A stretch of DNA of 64,000 bases from NCBI GenBank assembly GCA_914767885.1, contig CAJZBQ010000003.1, positions 620,001-684,000 of the forward strand, in the 5' to 3' direction. The DNA is from Blepharisma stoltei (Eukaryota; Ciliophora; Heterotrichea; Heterotrichida; Blepharismidae). The position numbers were made by a program, and so were the translations under genes. This document shows, in pieces, positions 1 through 10,336 of the stretch; within the stretch, counting starts at the first letter, position 1; each line of letters starts with the position of its first letter. Below the pieces are notes generated by a model. The model had not been told where the DNA came from and made no database searches. It worked only from the letters and a program-made list of their open reading frames with translations.

Positions 1-456
1 CCACATCTTAATTTTGAGTTAAGCAATTTTCTCCCTCATTGCCTTACTGGAATATTTAATCAATTCGCATTGTATACCATCATGCCTACAAGCTTATATT
101 CCTTATCAGCCACATTCGTGAATATATCCTCCTTTGATATGTTGCTTCACGATTACATATCAGAGAAGACCTCCTCCAATTAAGACCCTTTATAAAAATC
201 CCTCCATCAACTAACCACTCTTCTATTTATTGGGGAGAAAGAACAAGGATTGGTTCAATCTCCTCTTGATAGATGACATGCATTTTTTAAAGCTTAATTA
301 TACTCATCGCCATTTCTTCAACTAGCCTTTCTATTTTTGATTATTATATTTCTTTCTTGAATGCTTATTTTAATTCGGCATTTTACAAGTAAATATCTAA
401 ATTATAGTAAGCTGAAATTACTTTAGCGATGAGATTTTGCTAAGTTAATAAAAATA
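1..456. other. AT-rich st s upstream of first gene, no gene seen
   Basis: No open frame of note on either strand even with TGA read as Trp, and no recognisable repeat. It may hold the promoter of the SNF5-domain gene or the tail of a gene outside the window. Confidence 0.4.
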
Positions 457-2701
457 ATGATGCTTGATCCAGACATCTTCTTTGAAGACTCCATGGAGAA
501 GCAGCGGCTAAGATCTTCAATAAAAATCCCAAGACAGCAGCCAAACTATCACAAACTTAACACAGAAAGAATGATTGTGCCAATTGTGCTGAATGTAAGT
601 GTAAGACCAAACCTTATCATCAGAGATCGATTTGACTGGGACTTAAGCCGCCAGTATAGAAGTCCTTATGTCTTTGTCGAGCAGCTTGGGGATTCCTTGC
701 TCCCCACAGGCAAAACCATTGGAAATTGTTTTATTTTTTGAGTGAAAAAATCTTTTTTTAATTACAAATTTTTTATAAAAAATATTTGAATACATAATTG
801 ATAATAAATCTCTAGCTAATTCTGTTTGAATTTTAAACAAATTATAATTTTTACAAATTAATCCCCATTAGTTCACTAACGGAGGGTAAGTTAGGACTTT
901 CAGAAGACCAAAAGAGAGCTCTTGCAAATTCGATAATTGAGCAAATTATCGAGCACATTGAGAAATACACGATTCAAACCAGAACTCGTATTCCTAAAAA
1001 ACTTGAAGAAAATGCAGCAAGTAATTTAACATGCCTGCAATGTGGATCCATATTATACAATAACGACATTTGTAGAGCTTGTGGTGTGTCTTTAGAAAAA
1101 CTGAGACAAAAATATGGAAACCTGACTGGTTTAGGCCAAGAATCAAAAATAAATGACGAAGAATCCATCGCTCCTCGGCAAACTGAAAGACAACGCACCT
1201 TAGAATCCACCAGAAGGCGTCAGGAACCTTCTATGGCTGGCTCTCGTAAAGCTTGCACACGATGTGGTGAAGCAAATCATCCTATGAGTATTGAATGCCG
1301 ACAATGTCTAAAACCCATCACAAAAGCGCCTAAAAAGATCAGAAGCCTAAACGAAGCCTTAACTTATCATTTTTGGAAAATTCTTAATAGAGAAAGCCAA
1401 TTCGCTCAGATGGTGCTTATGAATGATACTATAAAAGAAGAAGATTTCTTATCAGCAAACAAGTTATATGACAAATTAAAGGTTTTAATAGCAGAATGTG
1501 AGCATCCACCTGTGTCAGCTTCTTCAATAAAGGTAAACCACATGCTTTTGTTTTTAGATATTTGCTATGAGAAAATCCTAACTGGAACTGCAACAGACCA
1601 GCTACAAGTCCATAACTCAAGCTCAAAAAACCAAATAGAGCTTAAAGAGCTTGATTATTCCCAAATCCATGTCTCAAATACAGTCCCAGAGCAGCCTGCA
1701 TACCAAGCCACTTATTTCCCACAAATTGACTATCGAAAGAAAATGCTGAAACCAGAAGTCCCTGGCAGACGAAGAGGAAGACCCAGAAAATACCCATTGC
1801 CTGAAACGATCTCAAGAGAACCCAATGAGCAGCAAGATGAAGAAGAAGGCCAAGCTAAATTGAAAGAAGAAAATGACCAGAGTATGAATGAATGCGGAAT
1901 GTGTGGAGAGCCTGGACAATTAATTTGCTGTGAGGTCTGTCCAAGCGTCTACCATTTAGCTTGTTTAAACCTAAGGAATATCCCTAAAGGCAAATGGATG
2001 TGCTTTTTCTGCAGGATCGTCAAAGATGGTATTGACAAGGTCAGAAATGACGACTCAGGCCTGGCTGAAGATTTCAATAACTTGTTGCAGCCTTCACATG
2101 TTTGGCAAAATCAAGCCCAACAAATAGTGGATATTTTGCTTATGAACCCTTGCTCAAAAGACATATCCACTGGAGGGGCTAGAGGAGATATAGAAAATTC
2201 CTCGGGATAGCGCGGAATACGCTATCCCCAGGACAACCGGGATCGGATCCCACATGGAACGAGGGTTCCATGTGTGGATCCATTTTTGACACGTGAAAGT
2301 AAATATCTCACATGTCAAAAATGGATCCACACATGGAACCCCCGTTCCATGTGTGGATCCGATCCCGGTTGGTCCTGGGGATAGCGTATTCCGCGCTATC
2401 CCCAGGAATTTAGTATATCCCACCTCCTGACTTAGTAGCATTAAAAGATTTGATTAATGAAGGCCATTATAAAAATTTAGAAGAAGTGGACTATGATATT
2501 AGGGTTATTTTTAAGCAAGCTTCCAAAATGTATAAGAAAAGAAACCAGACTTTATATTCACAAGTTTTCAATCTGCAATTATTTCATAACAAAATGCTAT
2601 CAGAGCTGCAAAACTTGTGTGGGATACAAATCAATACACAGCCTATTAATTTTCCGAATTCGAAACCTGGTGATCCTTATAAAAAGCCGAAATATGAATA
2701 A
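457..2701 (+). CDS. SNF5/SMARCB1-domain protein with zinc ribbons and PHD finger
   Basis: Probable subunit of a chromatin-remodelling complex acting in the nucleus. Removing two inserts (697-890 and 2189-2415) leaves 1,824 bases, 607 codons plus stop. In order: an SNF5-like segment around residues 40-115 (motif IIRDRFDWDL, then SIIEQIIEHIE); two Cys-pair zinc ribbons near 126-145 and 198-220 (CLQCG/CRACG, CTRCG/CRQCL); a PHD finger near 413-455 (CGMCGEPGQLICCEVC, then H, C, CFFC); and a C-terminal helical stretch near 465-590 that resembles a divergent bromodomain (NPCSK, then DYDIRVIFKQASKMY). The start is the first of two adjacent ATGs. SNF5 and PHD in one chain is an unusual combination. 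The PHD call is firm, SNF5 good, bromodomain tentative. Confidence 0.8.
697..890 (-). mobile_element. Decayed family-1 MITE acting as IES inside the SNF5 gene
   Basis: Left end CTCCCCACAGGCAAAACCATT and right end GTTCACTAACGGAGGG match the family-1 MITE in reverse orientation, with the usual core words (AAATCTCTAGCTAATTCTG) between. Left flank is TTG and right flank TTA. Removal joins tcc-tta-gga, giving GDSLGLSEDQ, the spacing expected of an SNF5 domain. Without removal the frame is closed by a stop at about 740. Confidence 0.75.
2189..2415. mobile_element. 227-bp palindromic IES, TA-bounded
   Basis: Two arms of about 100 bp are near-perfect inverted copies (outer end ATTCCT[CG]GGGATAGCG, inner end ATTTTTGACAYGTGA) around a roughly 10-base loop. 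TA is present at both junctions. Removing 2189-2415 joins gga-gat-atc-cca in frame (GDIPPPDLVALKD). The arms are GC-richer than the gene. No similarity to the family-1 MITE. Confidence 0.85.
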
Positions 2702-2780
2702 GCTAAATTTCATTCTTAGGTTATTAGTTTAAATCAAATTTAAATAATTCTAGAAAGTTGTTGGAGCAATCATTATTTTC

Positions 2781-3206
2781 TTACTTACTTACATAGTCTT
2801 TAAGGTGTCTAGTGCCCACACCCCTTTAAAAAAGGTCAAAGCGACAACTAGTGACGTCACCAAGCCATCTTTGAATATGTGGTCAGCCCACACCCAAGCC
2901 TTCTATAAGGCTAGTCGTCAGATAAATCGCCGCACATCTCACCCGGCGCGTTGCTGTCGCTCGTCCAGACTCAGCTCCTGCGCGTGTTCCGCCTAAGGGT
3001 TATCCTCCCGTGGGGATGTGCTGAGAGGTAAAACTCCGAAATCTTGAACGCACTGAGGAGCCGTGCCTTTGGTTATCCCCAAAGTTAAACGGCTGTTGCT
3101 ATGCAGAAGTTCTCGAGAGAAAACCCAACCCCATAAATAAAATTCCATGAGGGAGAGAAAATTGGCAGAGCCAATTTCTCTCGAGCCGAATGCCATTTTA
3201 TTTATC
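2781..3206 (-). mobile_element. SINE-like retroposon, copy 1
   Basis: A GC-rich block bounded by identical 15-bp duplications (GCAATCATTATTTTC at 2766-2780 and 3207-3221). On the minus strand it begins AAATAAAATGGCATTCGGC and ends in (GTAA)n. A second copy with its own duplication lies at 55991-56429. It has no long frame. It includes a small hairpin near the 5' end (AATTGGCAGAGCCAATT). A non-autonomous LINE-mobilised element is the simplest reading. Confidence 0.85.
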
Positions 3207-3283
3207 GCAATCATTATTTTCATAAACATTTTAATACTAAAAATGGAGAAAACAAAAATAGGAAATCTATTATATAAAAAAAA

Positions 3284-4504
3284 ATGTCTGAGTGGTTTGA
3301 GAAATATCAAGGCATCATTGCTTGTGCTGGAGTCTCTTTTCCTGAAGAAAACTGACTTGAGCTGGAATCAAGTCAAGGAATTAAACTTCATACTTTTAGA
3401 TATCATATTGAAAATCCTCGTGCCCTTGTATTTATTTTTCACTGCTATATGTCAGCTTCAAGCAGCTTTTCTCATTTCGCCCATAAATTTGCACAGTCAA
3501 ATTTTGCATCTTTTGCATTTGACCAAGAAGGGCATGGGAAAAGTGGGGGTGCAAGAGCAGAGGTAAGAGATATAAATGAAAACGTCAGTTTAGGCGTCGA
3601 ATTTATCCAAAAAACAAAAGAACAATACCCTGAAGGTCTTCCTGTGTTTATTATTGGAGAAAGTATGGGAGGATTAACATGCATAGGAATTTCGCTTACT
3701 CCCCCCCTCCGCGAGTGAACAAAAAAATTTTGTTCACTCACGGAGGGGGGGTTAAATTTTTTGTTTTTAAAAAATTATGTATAAATTTTATAAAAAATAT
3801 TTTTTTTCGAAATTTAAAAAAATCCTAATTCGCAAAAATTGAAAAGCAAATATTAATTTAATTTATAAAATTTATGTTTTAAAAAGCAATTTGTTTAAAA
3901 TTAAACAGAATTAGCTCTAGATTTCATTATACTAATTATCGCTTATATATCAATATTTTTTTCCTTAAAAAATTTTTGTTCACTCACGGAGGGTTGGTTT
4001 TTGGGCAAAAAATAGCGATTTTTCTAATGGTTTTGTTCACTCACGGAGGGGGGAGTTAGAATTCCTGACGTAATCAAGGGAATGATTTTACTTGCTCCTG
4101 CCCTAGGCACAACAGCAAAAGTTTTTTCACAATTTTGGACTGACGAGCAAGTTGATCCCAATGACATGGTAAAAATTTCAAGTAACCCAAAGACGGTTGA
4201 GTGGTGAATAGAAAATCCTGATACTTATTTAGGAAAAGCAAGCCGAGCTACAGGGGATGAATTTACGAGGGCAATTAATGATTTTCAGCAGCAGGCTCCT
4301 AATGCTCAAACCCCTTTTATTTTATTTCATGGAGATCATGATGAAGTAGTTCCTATTGAAGCCTCTAGACAATTTTTCCAAAATTCTGGAGCTGCAGATA
4401 AAGAGTTTGCATATGATGAAAGTTTATATCATATAATTTCTTTAGAGCCTCAAATTCCTCAGATTCTCGAGAGGGTTGTTGGGTGGATTCAAGCAAGAAT
4501 TTAG
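3284..4504 (+). CDS. Monoacylglycerol lipase-like alpha/beta hydrolase, copy 1
   Basis: Predicted serine hydrolase of the Hydrolase_4 family, probably cleaving acylglycerols or other esters. After removing the MITE at 3697-4056 it is 286 aa. Start MSEWFEKYQG matches the paralogues. Visible are the oxyanion-side motif FIFHCY (about residue 58), the nucleophile elbow GESMGG (about 127), the acid in FHGDHDEVVP (about 231) and the terminal His in LYHIIS (about 263). Four tryptophans are TGA. First of five tandem same-strand paralogues, so local gene duplication is clear. Substrate is not evident, and no signal peptide is seen. Confidence 0.9.
3697..4056 (+). mobile_element. Family-1 MITE (type copy), excisable
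   Basis: The reference copy. It is flanked by TTA on both sides. The left end is a hairpin: CTCCCCCCCTCCGCGAGTGAAC, a short A/T loop, then its inverse. An AT-rich core of about 200 bp follows (AATTAGCTCTAGATTTCATT is a good marker). The right end has two direct copies of the terminal sequence about 60 bp apart, separated by TTTCTAATGGTTTTG. Excision restores ISLRIPDVIKG exactly. Confidence 0.92.
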
Positions 4505-4671
4505 TTTAAGCATTTTTTAATTATAGAGAAAAAATTAGTTATTATAATTTATTTAATATTTCAGTTTCATTTAAAGGAAATATATTGAATGATTAAAATA
4601 AGAAAATCCATGTTTGTTTAATTAATTAATAGAAGAATTAATTTTATATTTAATATCTTAAGGTAATTCAT

Positions 4672-4832
4672 ATAATATTTTGATATATAAATCTCTAGCT
4701 AATTGTTTAATTTTTAAACAGTTGCATTTTAAATTTTATATTTGCTTTCAAATTTTTGCAAATTGGAATTTTTTAATTCAAAAAAAAAAATTGAGCAACA
4801 AAAATTTTTGTTTGCTCACGGATCGGAGGGAG
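4672..4832 (-). mobile_element. Decayed family-1 MITE
   Basis: Reverse-orientation core words (ATATAAATCTCTAGCTAATT, TTTTGCAAATTGGAA) and a terminal repeat TTTGCTCACGGATCGGAGG followed by TTA. The left end is no longer recognisable. It adjoins a lipase relic. Confidence 0.6.
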
Positions 4833-4960
4833 TTATAATTTTTAAGCTAATTCGAGGAATAATATTGCTTGCATCTGAATTAGGCCGCACCCCGAAAATT
4901 TTCACAGTGCTGAACAGATGAGGCATACGACCTCAAAGATACAGTAATCTTAATTCCTAG
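4833..4960 (+). pseudogene. Lipase-array relic
   Basis: Translates to KLIRGIILLASELGRTPKIF and a few more residues before TAG. This matches the segment after the nucleophile in the intact copies (AIRGMILLGPALGSTPKF) and then degenerates. No N-terminal half or catalytic elbow is present nearby. It is a remnant of a sixth array member, left next to a decayed MITE. Confidence 0.7.
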
Positions 4961-5064
4961 AAAATAAAGACTTTGAAAAAAAATACGAAACAAATTCTGG
5001 GAAGAGCTTTCCTTTATGCTAGTTTACTTGAAATTTATATGACATAATTTTGCTATCTAAAAAA

Positions 5065-6157
5065 ATGTCAGGATGGGTTGAGGAATTCCAAGGCATCATC
5101 CCTTGCGCTGGAGTTTCATTTTCTGAGGAAAACTGGCTTGAGCTGAAATCAAGCCAAGGAATAGAGCTTCATACGTATAGACACAATACTGAAAACCCCT
5201 GTGCTTTAGTATTCATTTTTCATTGCTGATTATCAGCTTCAAGCAGCTATTCTCATTTTGCTCATCGATTCGCTCAATCAAATTTTGCAGCTTTTGCATT
5301 TGATCAAGAAGGACATGGAAGGAGTGGAGGTGCAAGAGGAGAGGTAAGAGATATAAACGAAAACATTAGGCTAGGTGTTGAGTTTATACAGAAAACAAGA
5401 GAGCATTACTCTGAGTGTCTCCCTGTATTTCTTATTGGAGAAAGCATGGGCGGATTAACATGCATAGGAATTTCCCTAACTTTCCTTATTTATTTCTCAA
5501 AATTTATATTTTTGATTATTTTTCAATTAATTTGATTTACATTGGAATAAAAATATATCTTTAAAAAAGCATATATGAAAATATAAAAAAAGATAAGCAT
5601 AAAGCAGAATTTGCTCGATGCTAGCACCATTCCTACAACATTGAAAAATTTTTTTTAATATTTTACCAGACAAGAGAATAAAAAAATTCATTTTAATTTC
5701 AAATGAAATAAGAATTCCTAAAGCAATCCGAGGCATGATTTTGCTTGGCCCTGCATTGGGCTCAACTCCAAAATTTTACTCTCAGAAATGAACTGATGAG
5801 CCATTCGACCCTAAGGATGTAGTAATGTCTTCAAGTAACCCAAAGATTGATGAATGATGGCTTAAAAATCCTGATACCTATGAAGGAAAGACAAGTGATA
5901 TTACAAGAGATGCATTCTCAAGAGGGATTAATGATACTCATCAGCAGGCTCCACAGGTAATAACGCCTTTTCTTTTAATTCACGGAGCCCATGATGAGGT
6001 AGTCCCTGCTGAAGTATCAAGAGAATTTTTCCAAAATTCTGGAGCTGAAGATAAAGAATTTGTATATGATGAAAATTTATATCATATAATTTCTTTAGAA
6101 GCTGGAATTCCATTAGTTCTTAATAGAATTGTAGAATGGATACAAGCAAGGATTTAA
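5065..6157 (+). CDS. Monoacylglycerol lipase-like hydrolase, copy 2
   Basis: Same family and, after removal of 5477-5708, the same 286-aa length as copy 1. Start MSGWVEEFQG. The elbow GESMGG, acid in IHGAHDEVVP and His in LYHIIS are all kept, so it should be active. The interrupting element lies one base from the MITE position in copy 1. TGA codes Trp at CW, KWTDEP and EWWLKNP, positions that are Trp in copy 5 or chemically consistent. Spacing to copy 1 is about 560 bp, including the relic. Confidence 0.9.
5477..5708 (+). mobile_element. 232-bp TA-bounded IES
   Basis: AT-rich insert starting TAACTTTCC and followed by TAAGAATTCC. Removal joins tcc-cta-aga-att and restores ISLRIPKAIRG. It has no family-1 ends and no obvious terminal repeats. 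One of three different inserts at the same codon in paralogues 1-3. Confidence 0.85.
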
Positions 6158-6548
6158 TTATCCATAAGGTTAAGAACTAGATATTTATATAATATAGATT
6201 AGATAATGAGAAACCAAATACTGCGTAATTTAGTTTTTGGACTTTCTTCTACCTAAAAATCAAGGTTTGGCTTTTTCGCTCAGGCAGCTTATATATATTT
6301 AGCTTAATTGTATGAAGTAAGAAGTCAGCTGATCTCAATAGTAATTCTTGTAATTAAAGCTTTATTAGAGAGGGTAAGACCAAAATATAAGGAAATATAA
6401 AAAGGCCTAGTAAGTATTTCAGACACATCAATGTTAAGTGCTTGGAAGCTGCTTAATAACTTAAAATCAAGCTGTTTATACAATCAATTTTATTAATTTA
6501 TCCTTCTATAAAAAATGCTAAATTCACAATAGCAATTAATATTTCAAA

Positions 6549-8680
6549 ATGTCAGGATGGCCTGATGAAGAATTTCAAGGAATTATTCCTTGTGCTGGAA
6601 CATTTTTTTATGTAACAAATTGGCTTGACCTTCTATCAAGCCAAGGAATAAAATTGACTACGTATAGGCATGATCCAGACAATCCCCAAGCCTTGATATT
6701 TATTTTCCATTGTTGGCTATAGAGGCTGCCTTTGAGTAGCGCTCTAAGCGCCCGAGACTTCCCGACGAAGTCTGGGCGGTGGTTTGACCAGCTGATGTTG
6801 GTCAAACCAGCATCCAATTTGACAAACCTTCTGTATGAGAAGAATTTGTCATTTTGGATGTTGGTTTGACCAACATCAGCTGGTAAAACCACCGCCCAGA
6901 CTTCGTCGGGAAGTCTCGGGCGCTTAGAGCGCTACTCAAAGGCAGCCTCTATATCTGCTTCAAGCAGCTATTCTCACCTAGCCAGAAGATTTGAACAGTC
7001 AAATTTTGCAGCTTTTGCGTTTGATCAAGAAGGGCATGGAAAAAGCGGAGGTGCAAGAGGAGAATTAAGAGACATAAGCGAAAATATTAATTTAGGTATC
7101 GAATTTATTGAAAAAACAAGACAGCAATTTGATCGAGACCTTCCTGTATTTATTATTGGAGAAAGTATGGGTGGGTTAACATGTGTAGGAATTTCTCTAA
7201 GAGCCAACCTGGGAACTTTTAATATAATTTTTGTTTAGATTTGAATCAAATTGAAAAATACACAAATTTTTTTAGATATCAATTTTAAATTAATTTTCAA
7301 GGATTTAGATAATCTTTGATGCACTCATTAAATATTTTCATTTTTCTTATTCGAATCTCTCAAATCGGCTAATTAAAATTATTAAAAAAAACTCAAAAAT
7401 TTAATAAAAATACAAATTCTAACTCCCCCCCCCCTCCGTGAGCGAACAAAAAAATTTTGTTCGCTCACGGAGGGGGGTTAATTTTTTTTTTTTTAAAAAA
7501 AAATTTTATATATAAATTTTTATAAAAAAATATTTTTTTCGAAATTTAAAAAAAATCCTAATTTGCAAAAATTGGGAAGCAAATATTAATTTAATTTGCA
7601 AAATTTATGTTTTAAAACGCAATTTGTTTAAAAATTAAACAGAATTAGCTCTAGATTTCATTATACTAATTATCACTTATATATCAAAATTTTTTTCCAT
7701 TAAAATGTTTTCTATTAAAAAAATTTTTGTTCACTCACGGAGGGTGGGTTTTTGGTCAAAAAATGGCGACTTTTCTAATGGTTTTGTTCGCTCACGGGAG
7801 GGGGGGGGGGAGTAAGAGCAAAGTGTTTGCTAGAATATAAGGACTAAGAGATTCCTGAAGTAATTAGAGGGATGATTTTGCTTGCCCCTGCATTAGGTTT
7901 AACCCCAAAATTTTTTGCTCAAAAATGAACTGATGAGCCATTTGACCTCAAAGATATGGTAATTGTTTCGAGCAACCCTAAAATTCTAGAGTGGTGAACA
8001 AAAAACCCTGATACTTATTTAGGAAAAACAAGCCCTGCTACAGGAGATGCATTTACAAGAGGAATGAATGAGGCTCAGCAGCAGGTCCCTCAGGTAAGAA
8101 CGCCTTTTATTTTATTCCATGGTGAGCATGACGAAGTGTGCCCTATTGATGCATCTAGGCAGTTTTTCCGAAATTCTGGAGCTGCAGATAAAGAGTTCGC
8201 ATATGATGAAAACTGATATCATTTAATTTCTCTAGAGCCTCAAATCCCTCACTCCCCCCGCCCTCCGTGAGTGAACAAAAAAATTTTGTTCACTCACGGA
8301 GGGGGGTTAATTTTTTTTTTTTAAAACAAAATTATATAGAAATTTTATAGAAAACTTTTTTTTTTCGAAATTTAAAAAAATCCTAATTCGCAAAAATTGG
8401 AAAGCAAATATTAATTTAATTTATAAAATTTATGTTTTTAAAAAGCAATTCGTTTAAAATTAAACAGAATTAGCTCTAGATTTCATTATACTAGTTATCA
8501 CTTATATATAAAATTTTTTTTCCTTAAAACATTTTTCTATTAAAAAAATTTTTGTTCACTCACGGAGGGTTGGTTTTTGGGCAAAAAATAGCGATTTTTC
8601 TAATGGTTTTGTTCACTCACGGAGGGGGGGGGAGTCAGATTCTTGATAGGATTGTGGCATGGATACAAGCAAGAATTTAG
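6549..8680 (+). CDS. Monoacylglycerol lipase-like hydrolase, copy 3 (possible pseudogene)
   Basis: Start MSGWPDEEFQG; elbow GESMGG, acid in FHGEHDEVCP and His in WYHLIS are all recognisable. Three inserts must leave: 6718-6951, 7198-7844 and 8249-8634. The first and third restore the frame precisely, but the second leaves one surplus base (TAAGAGATTCC where copy 2 has TAAGAATTCC). As written the gene has a +1 frameshift after ISLR. It is either a sequencing error, an unusual excision, or a young pseudogene. The C-terminal half otherwise aligns without stops to IVAWIQARI. Confidence 0.75.
6718..6951. mobile_element. 234-bp palindromic IES
   Basis: Ends TATAGAGGCTGCC and GGCAGCCTCTATA. Arms of about 100 bp are inverted copies (GACTTCCCGACGAAGTC, TTGGTCAAACCA) around a loop near 6815-6855. 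GC-rich compared with its host gene. Removing one TA-to-TA unit restores FHCWLSASSS, as in copy 2. Confidence 0.88.
7198..7844 (+). mobile_element. Composite 647-bp IES with nested MITE
   Basis: Outer limits TAAGAGCC at 7198 and TAAGAGATT at 7845, a 6-base direct repeat including TA. The left 220 bp are plain AT-rich sequence; a complete family-1 MITE occupies 7420-7812. The insert sits at the codon used by the inserts of copies 1 and 2. Confidence 0.7.
7420..7812 (+). mobile_element. Family-1 MITE nested in an IES
   Basis: Full-length, flanked by TAA on both sides (TAA at 7420-7422 and 7813-7815). Left hairpin, core and double right end are all present, with longer G/C runs than the type copy. 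Confidence 0.9.
8249..8634 (+). mobile_element. Family-1 MITE with TCA flanks
   Basis: Flanked by TCA on both sides. Removal of 386 bp restores EPQIPQILDRIVAWIQ exactly, although the junction has no TA dinucleotide. Confidence 0.9.
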
Positions 8681-8842
8681 AAATTCATAAATTATATAAG
8701 GTTAAATCAACTTCTGTCATAATAATAAAAATCTCTTTAAAATTTAATAAATTATCGTTAATATTTATTTAAGAAATAACCCCAATATCGCACAATAAAT
8801 AATTTAAATAATTATATTGACTGGTCGCTTTAAAATTCTTAA

Positions 8843-10187
8843 ATGGAGGAATGATGGGCAAAATACAAAGGACAAATACCATGCGCTGGGATTTTTTATC
8901 CTGAAGAAGACTGATTAGATTTTCATTCCCGTTCAGGTTTCAAGCTTTTTACTTATCGTTTTCATACACCAAATCCTAAAGCGCTCATATTTTTCTTTCA
9001 TGGCTTATGATCTTCATCAGGCAGTTTCACCCATATTGCTCAGAGATTATCAGAAGAAAACTATGAAATCCTTGCATTTGACCAAGAAGGCCATGGACGA
9101 AGTGAAGGCCCTAGAGGAAAAGTAGCTTCAATTGAAAATTGCATAAATAACGCAATTGATTTTATTAGTGTTGCGAAGGAGTTTTACCCTGAAAATATCC
9201 CGATTTTCCTTATGGGAGGAAGTATGGGAGGACTTGTGTGCATTAATGTCGCTTTGAGATTTCCTGCGCTTATAAGAGGGCTAGTGCTTCTGGCGCCAGC
9301 ATTGGGGGTTAATTTATATTTTCCTGGGATAGTTTCAAAATTTTCAAGATTTATTTCTTATATGGTCTTTATCTTTAAATTTCGTATGAAAATTTTGCCT
9401 TTATAAATATAGGCAATTTAATTAAAATAGAATATATGGTCAAATCTTCCAATTGCGAACGCAAACCCAGGCTTAGCATCACGAAATGAAGCCTATCCAA
9501 GCTGATTTAGAGAAAATCCTGACAACTATGCAGGAAAACTGACTATAGGTACAGCTTCAGCTTTACTAAAAGGTATCCTTGATTTGCAAAACCATTGAAA
9601 AAGTTTAGAAACTGCTTTTATTTTATTCCAAGGAGGCAATGACTACACAGTAAGCTTACTCCCCCCCCTCGAAGTTCGACCAAGATTTTTTTTGGTCGAA
9701 CTTCGAGGGGGTTTAAGAAAGATTTTTTTTAAAAAAAAATTATATAGAATTTTTTTTATATAATTTAGTAGTTAAAAAAAAAATATTTATCATATTCTTC
9801 TGTATGGTTGAGAGGGTGTAAGGGTTAGAAAAAATAGTGCAAGATGGTTTTGTAACGCTTTTTTAGAACTTGAATACAAAAAATCGCAAGCTCACCCCCA
9901 CATAGTTTAAAATTTTTTTGAAAAATTGCTTATTTTCCTAGTAAATTTATATAGATCTTGGTCGAACTTTGAGGGGGTTAATTTTCCAAAAAAAATAGGA
10001 ATTTTCCCTATATCTTGGTCGAACTTCGAGGGGGGAGTTAGAAACTGCTACAAATTTTGTAAATTCTTGCCAAGTTGAGGATAAAGAAATAGTTTTATAT
10101 GAAAATATGAATCATGCGGTTTCATGTGAGCCTGAGATTTTTGAAATTATCGAAAAAATACAGATTTGGGTAGGCTGCAGATTATAA
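8843..10187 (+). CDS. Monoacylglycerol lipase-like hydrolase, copy 4 (divergent)
   Basis: After removal of 9361-9432 and 9656-10037 it is 296 aa. Start MEEWWAKYKGQIPCAG. The elbow is GGSMGG rather than GESMGG and keeps the nucleophilic Ser. The acid region reads FQGGNDYTVS, with Asn where copy 5 has His, and the terminal His is in MNHAVS. It groups with copy 5 by its longer cap segment. Probably active, but the loss of typical residues around the acid makes a shifted specificity possible. Confidence 0.88.
9361..9432 (+). mobile_element. 72-bp TA-bounded IES
   Basis: Short AT-rich insert with TATGGTC close to both ends. Removal joins tct-tat-ata-tgg-tca in frame (ISYIWSNLPIAN). It is in the short-IES size class and has no transposon-like ends. 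Confidence 0.82.
9656..10037 (+). mobile_element. Family-2 MITE (same plan, different termini)
   Basis: Flanked by TTA. Ends are CTCCCCCCCCTCGAAGTTCG and the inverse. It has a hairpin at the left and two direct terminal copies at the right (GGTCGAACTTYGAGGGGG at about 9960 and 10018), exactly the family-1 layout, but the terminal and core sequences are unrelated apart from the C-run. Excision restores YTVSLETATNF. Confidence 0.9.
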
Positions 10188-10336
10188 TTATAATTAAATA
10201 TTCATATTGATAGGAATTCGCTTATAAGACAAATAGGTAAGGTTATCTATTTTTTTATTATAAAAGAGAATAACATAGTCTTTTTGAATAACATTATTTA
10301 TTTCTTTAGACGTTTCATATATCCTTAATAATAAAT

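Noticed and set aside
3284-8680. Lipase copies as pseudogenes because of internal TGA stops
   Set aside because: TGA falls where Trp is conserved, in these and many other genes; only the inserts and one frameshift break the frames.
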